DNA from: JAHIEZ01 sp964598275 | GTDB taxonomy: Bacteria; Patescibacteriota; Microgenomatia; UBA12405 | NCBI GenBank assembly: GCA_964598275.1 | Contig: CAZRAZ010000010.1 | Location: 1 to 20,901 of the forward strand | Reading direction: 5' to 3' | DNA length: 20,901 nt | In this document: positions 20,810-20,901 of the stretch, piece by piece | Position numbering within the stretch: the first letter of the stretch is position 1 | How the letters are laid out: each line of letters starts with the position of its first letter | The notes under the pieces: generated by a model | What the model was told of the DNA's origin: nothing | What the model saw: the letters and a program-made list of their open reading frames with translations, nothing else | The model's database searches: none | Position numbers and translations under genes: made by a program

Positions 20810-20901
20810 TTAGGGCCCGGTACCGATCTGGTCAATTTGCCACTTTCCGTCCTTGTCTTTACTAAGGCTGATGAAGCGAATATTAGGATTATCTTCAAAT
20901 C
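20810..20901 (-). CDS. C-terminal end of an unidentified protein (5' part outside the window)
   Basis: The last 29 codons of a minus-strand gene end at TAA 20810-20812. The visible tail reads like a beta-rich extracellular or lipoprotein domain (RFISLSKDKDGKWQIDQIG, final TGP). No family can be assigned. Five bases separate its stop from the ATG of the next small membrane protein, so they form one operon. Confidence 0.6.
   Translation of the reverse strand, partial: FEDNPNIRFISLSKDKDGKWQIDQIGTGP

Overview
The window looks like one contig piece of a small-genome bacterium of the Candidate Phyla Radiation (Patescibacteria), most likely a Microgenomates-type lineage. This placement is inferred from the gene set and style, because no rRNA is present. 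The supporting signs are: AT-rich, tightly packed genes, many overlapping by 4-10 bases; few Shine-Dalgarno sites; several surface proteins built as membrane anchor, Pro/Thr linker and enzyme domain; a Cys-rich type IV pilin; a secreted nuclease with a Cys-rich tail; and an archaeal-type HMG-CoA synthase/thiolase/DUF35 cluster. TGA is used as a stop at ATGA gene overlaps, so the code is standard and not the Gracilibacteria/SR1 code. No rRNA, tRNA, CRISPR array or intact insertion sequence was seen.

Layout. 1-2368: the 3' part of rlmN on +, facing a secreted CAP-domain protein and a secreted thermonuclease on -. 2397-4293: an RGG-rich zinc-binding protein and a DEAD-box helicase on +, both with low-complexity Arg/Gly/Asn-rich N-termini. 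4314-8017: on -, an ATP-grasp enzyme, an AAA/DUF4143 ATPase with a palindromic element inside its coding sequence, and a putative methyltransferase. A 240-bp stretch at about 5510-5750 holds a hairpin and a possible coding relic.

8046-10452: a three-gene operon on - in the order HMG-CoA synthase, thiolase, DUF35 OB-fold protein, with ATGA overlaps. These are the first steps of the mevalonate route to isoprenoids; the DUF35 subunit lacks its usual zinc ribbon. 10501-13010: a Tat-exported lipoprotein with an HExxH site, a divergent pilin gene, and an opposite-strand remnant that looks like a decayed pilin.

13053-16530: a compact five-gene operon on - in the order amrS, amrB, amrA (the AmmeMemoRadiSam trio), a PEBP/YbhB protein and a second HExxH membrane protein. 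16616-20469: on +, a small membrane protein and a 1175-residue multidomain surface protein (CARDB-like, carboxypeptidase-regulatory-like, propeller-like and FecR-like parts, then a membrane segment and a cationic tail). 20480-20901: on -, a small membrane protein that may be frameshifted and the last codons of a further gene cut by the window end.

Two window-wide themes stand out. First, -10 boxes repeatedly sit only 4-9 bases before start codons, which points to leaderless transcripts as a common mode. Second, strand composition is mosaic: most of the + strand is G-richer than C, but amrB-amrS (about 14.9-16.5 kb) is clearly reversed, and the AAA ATPase and the giant surface protein are near neutral.
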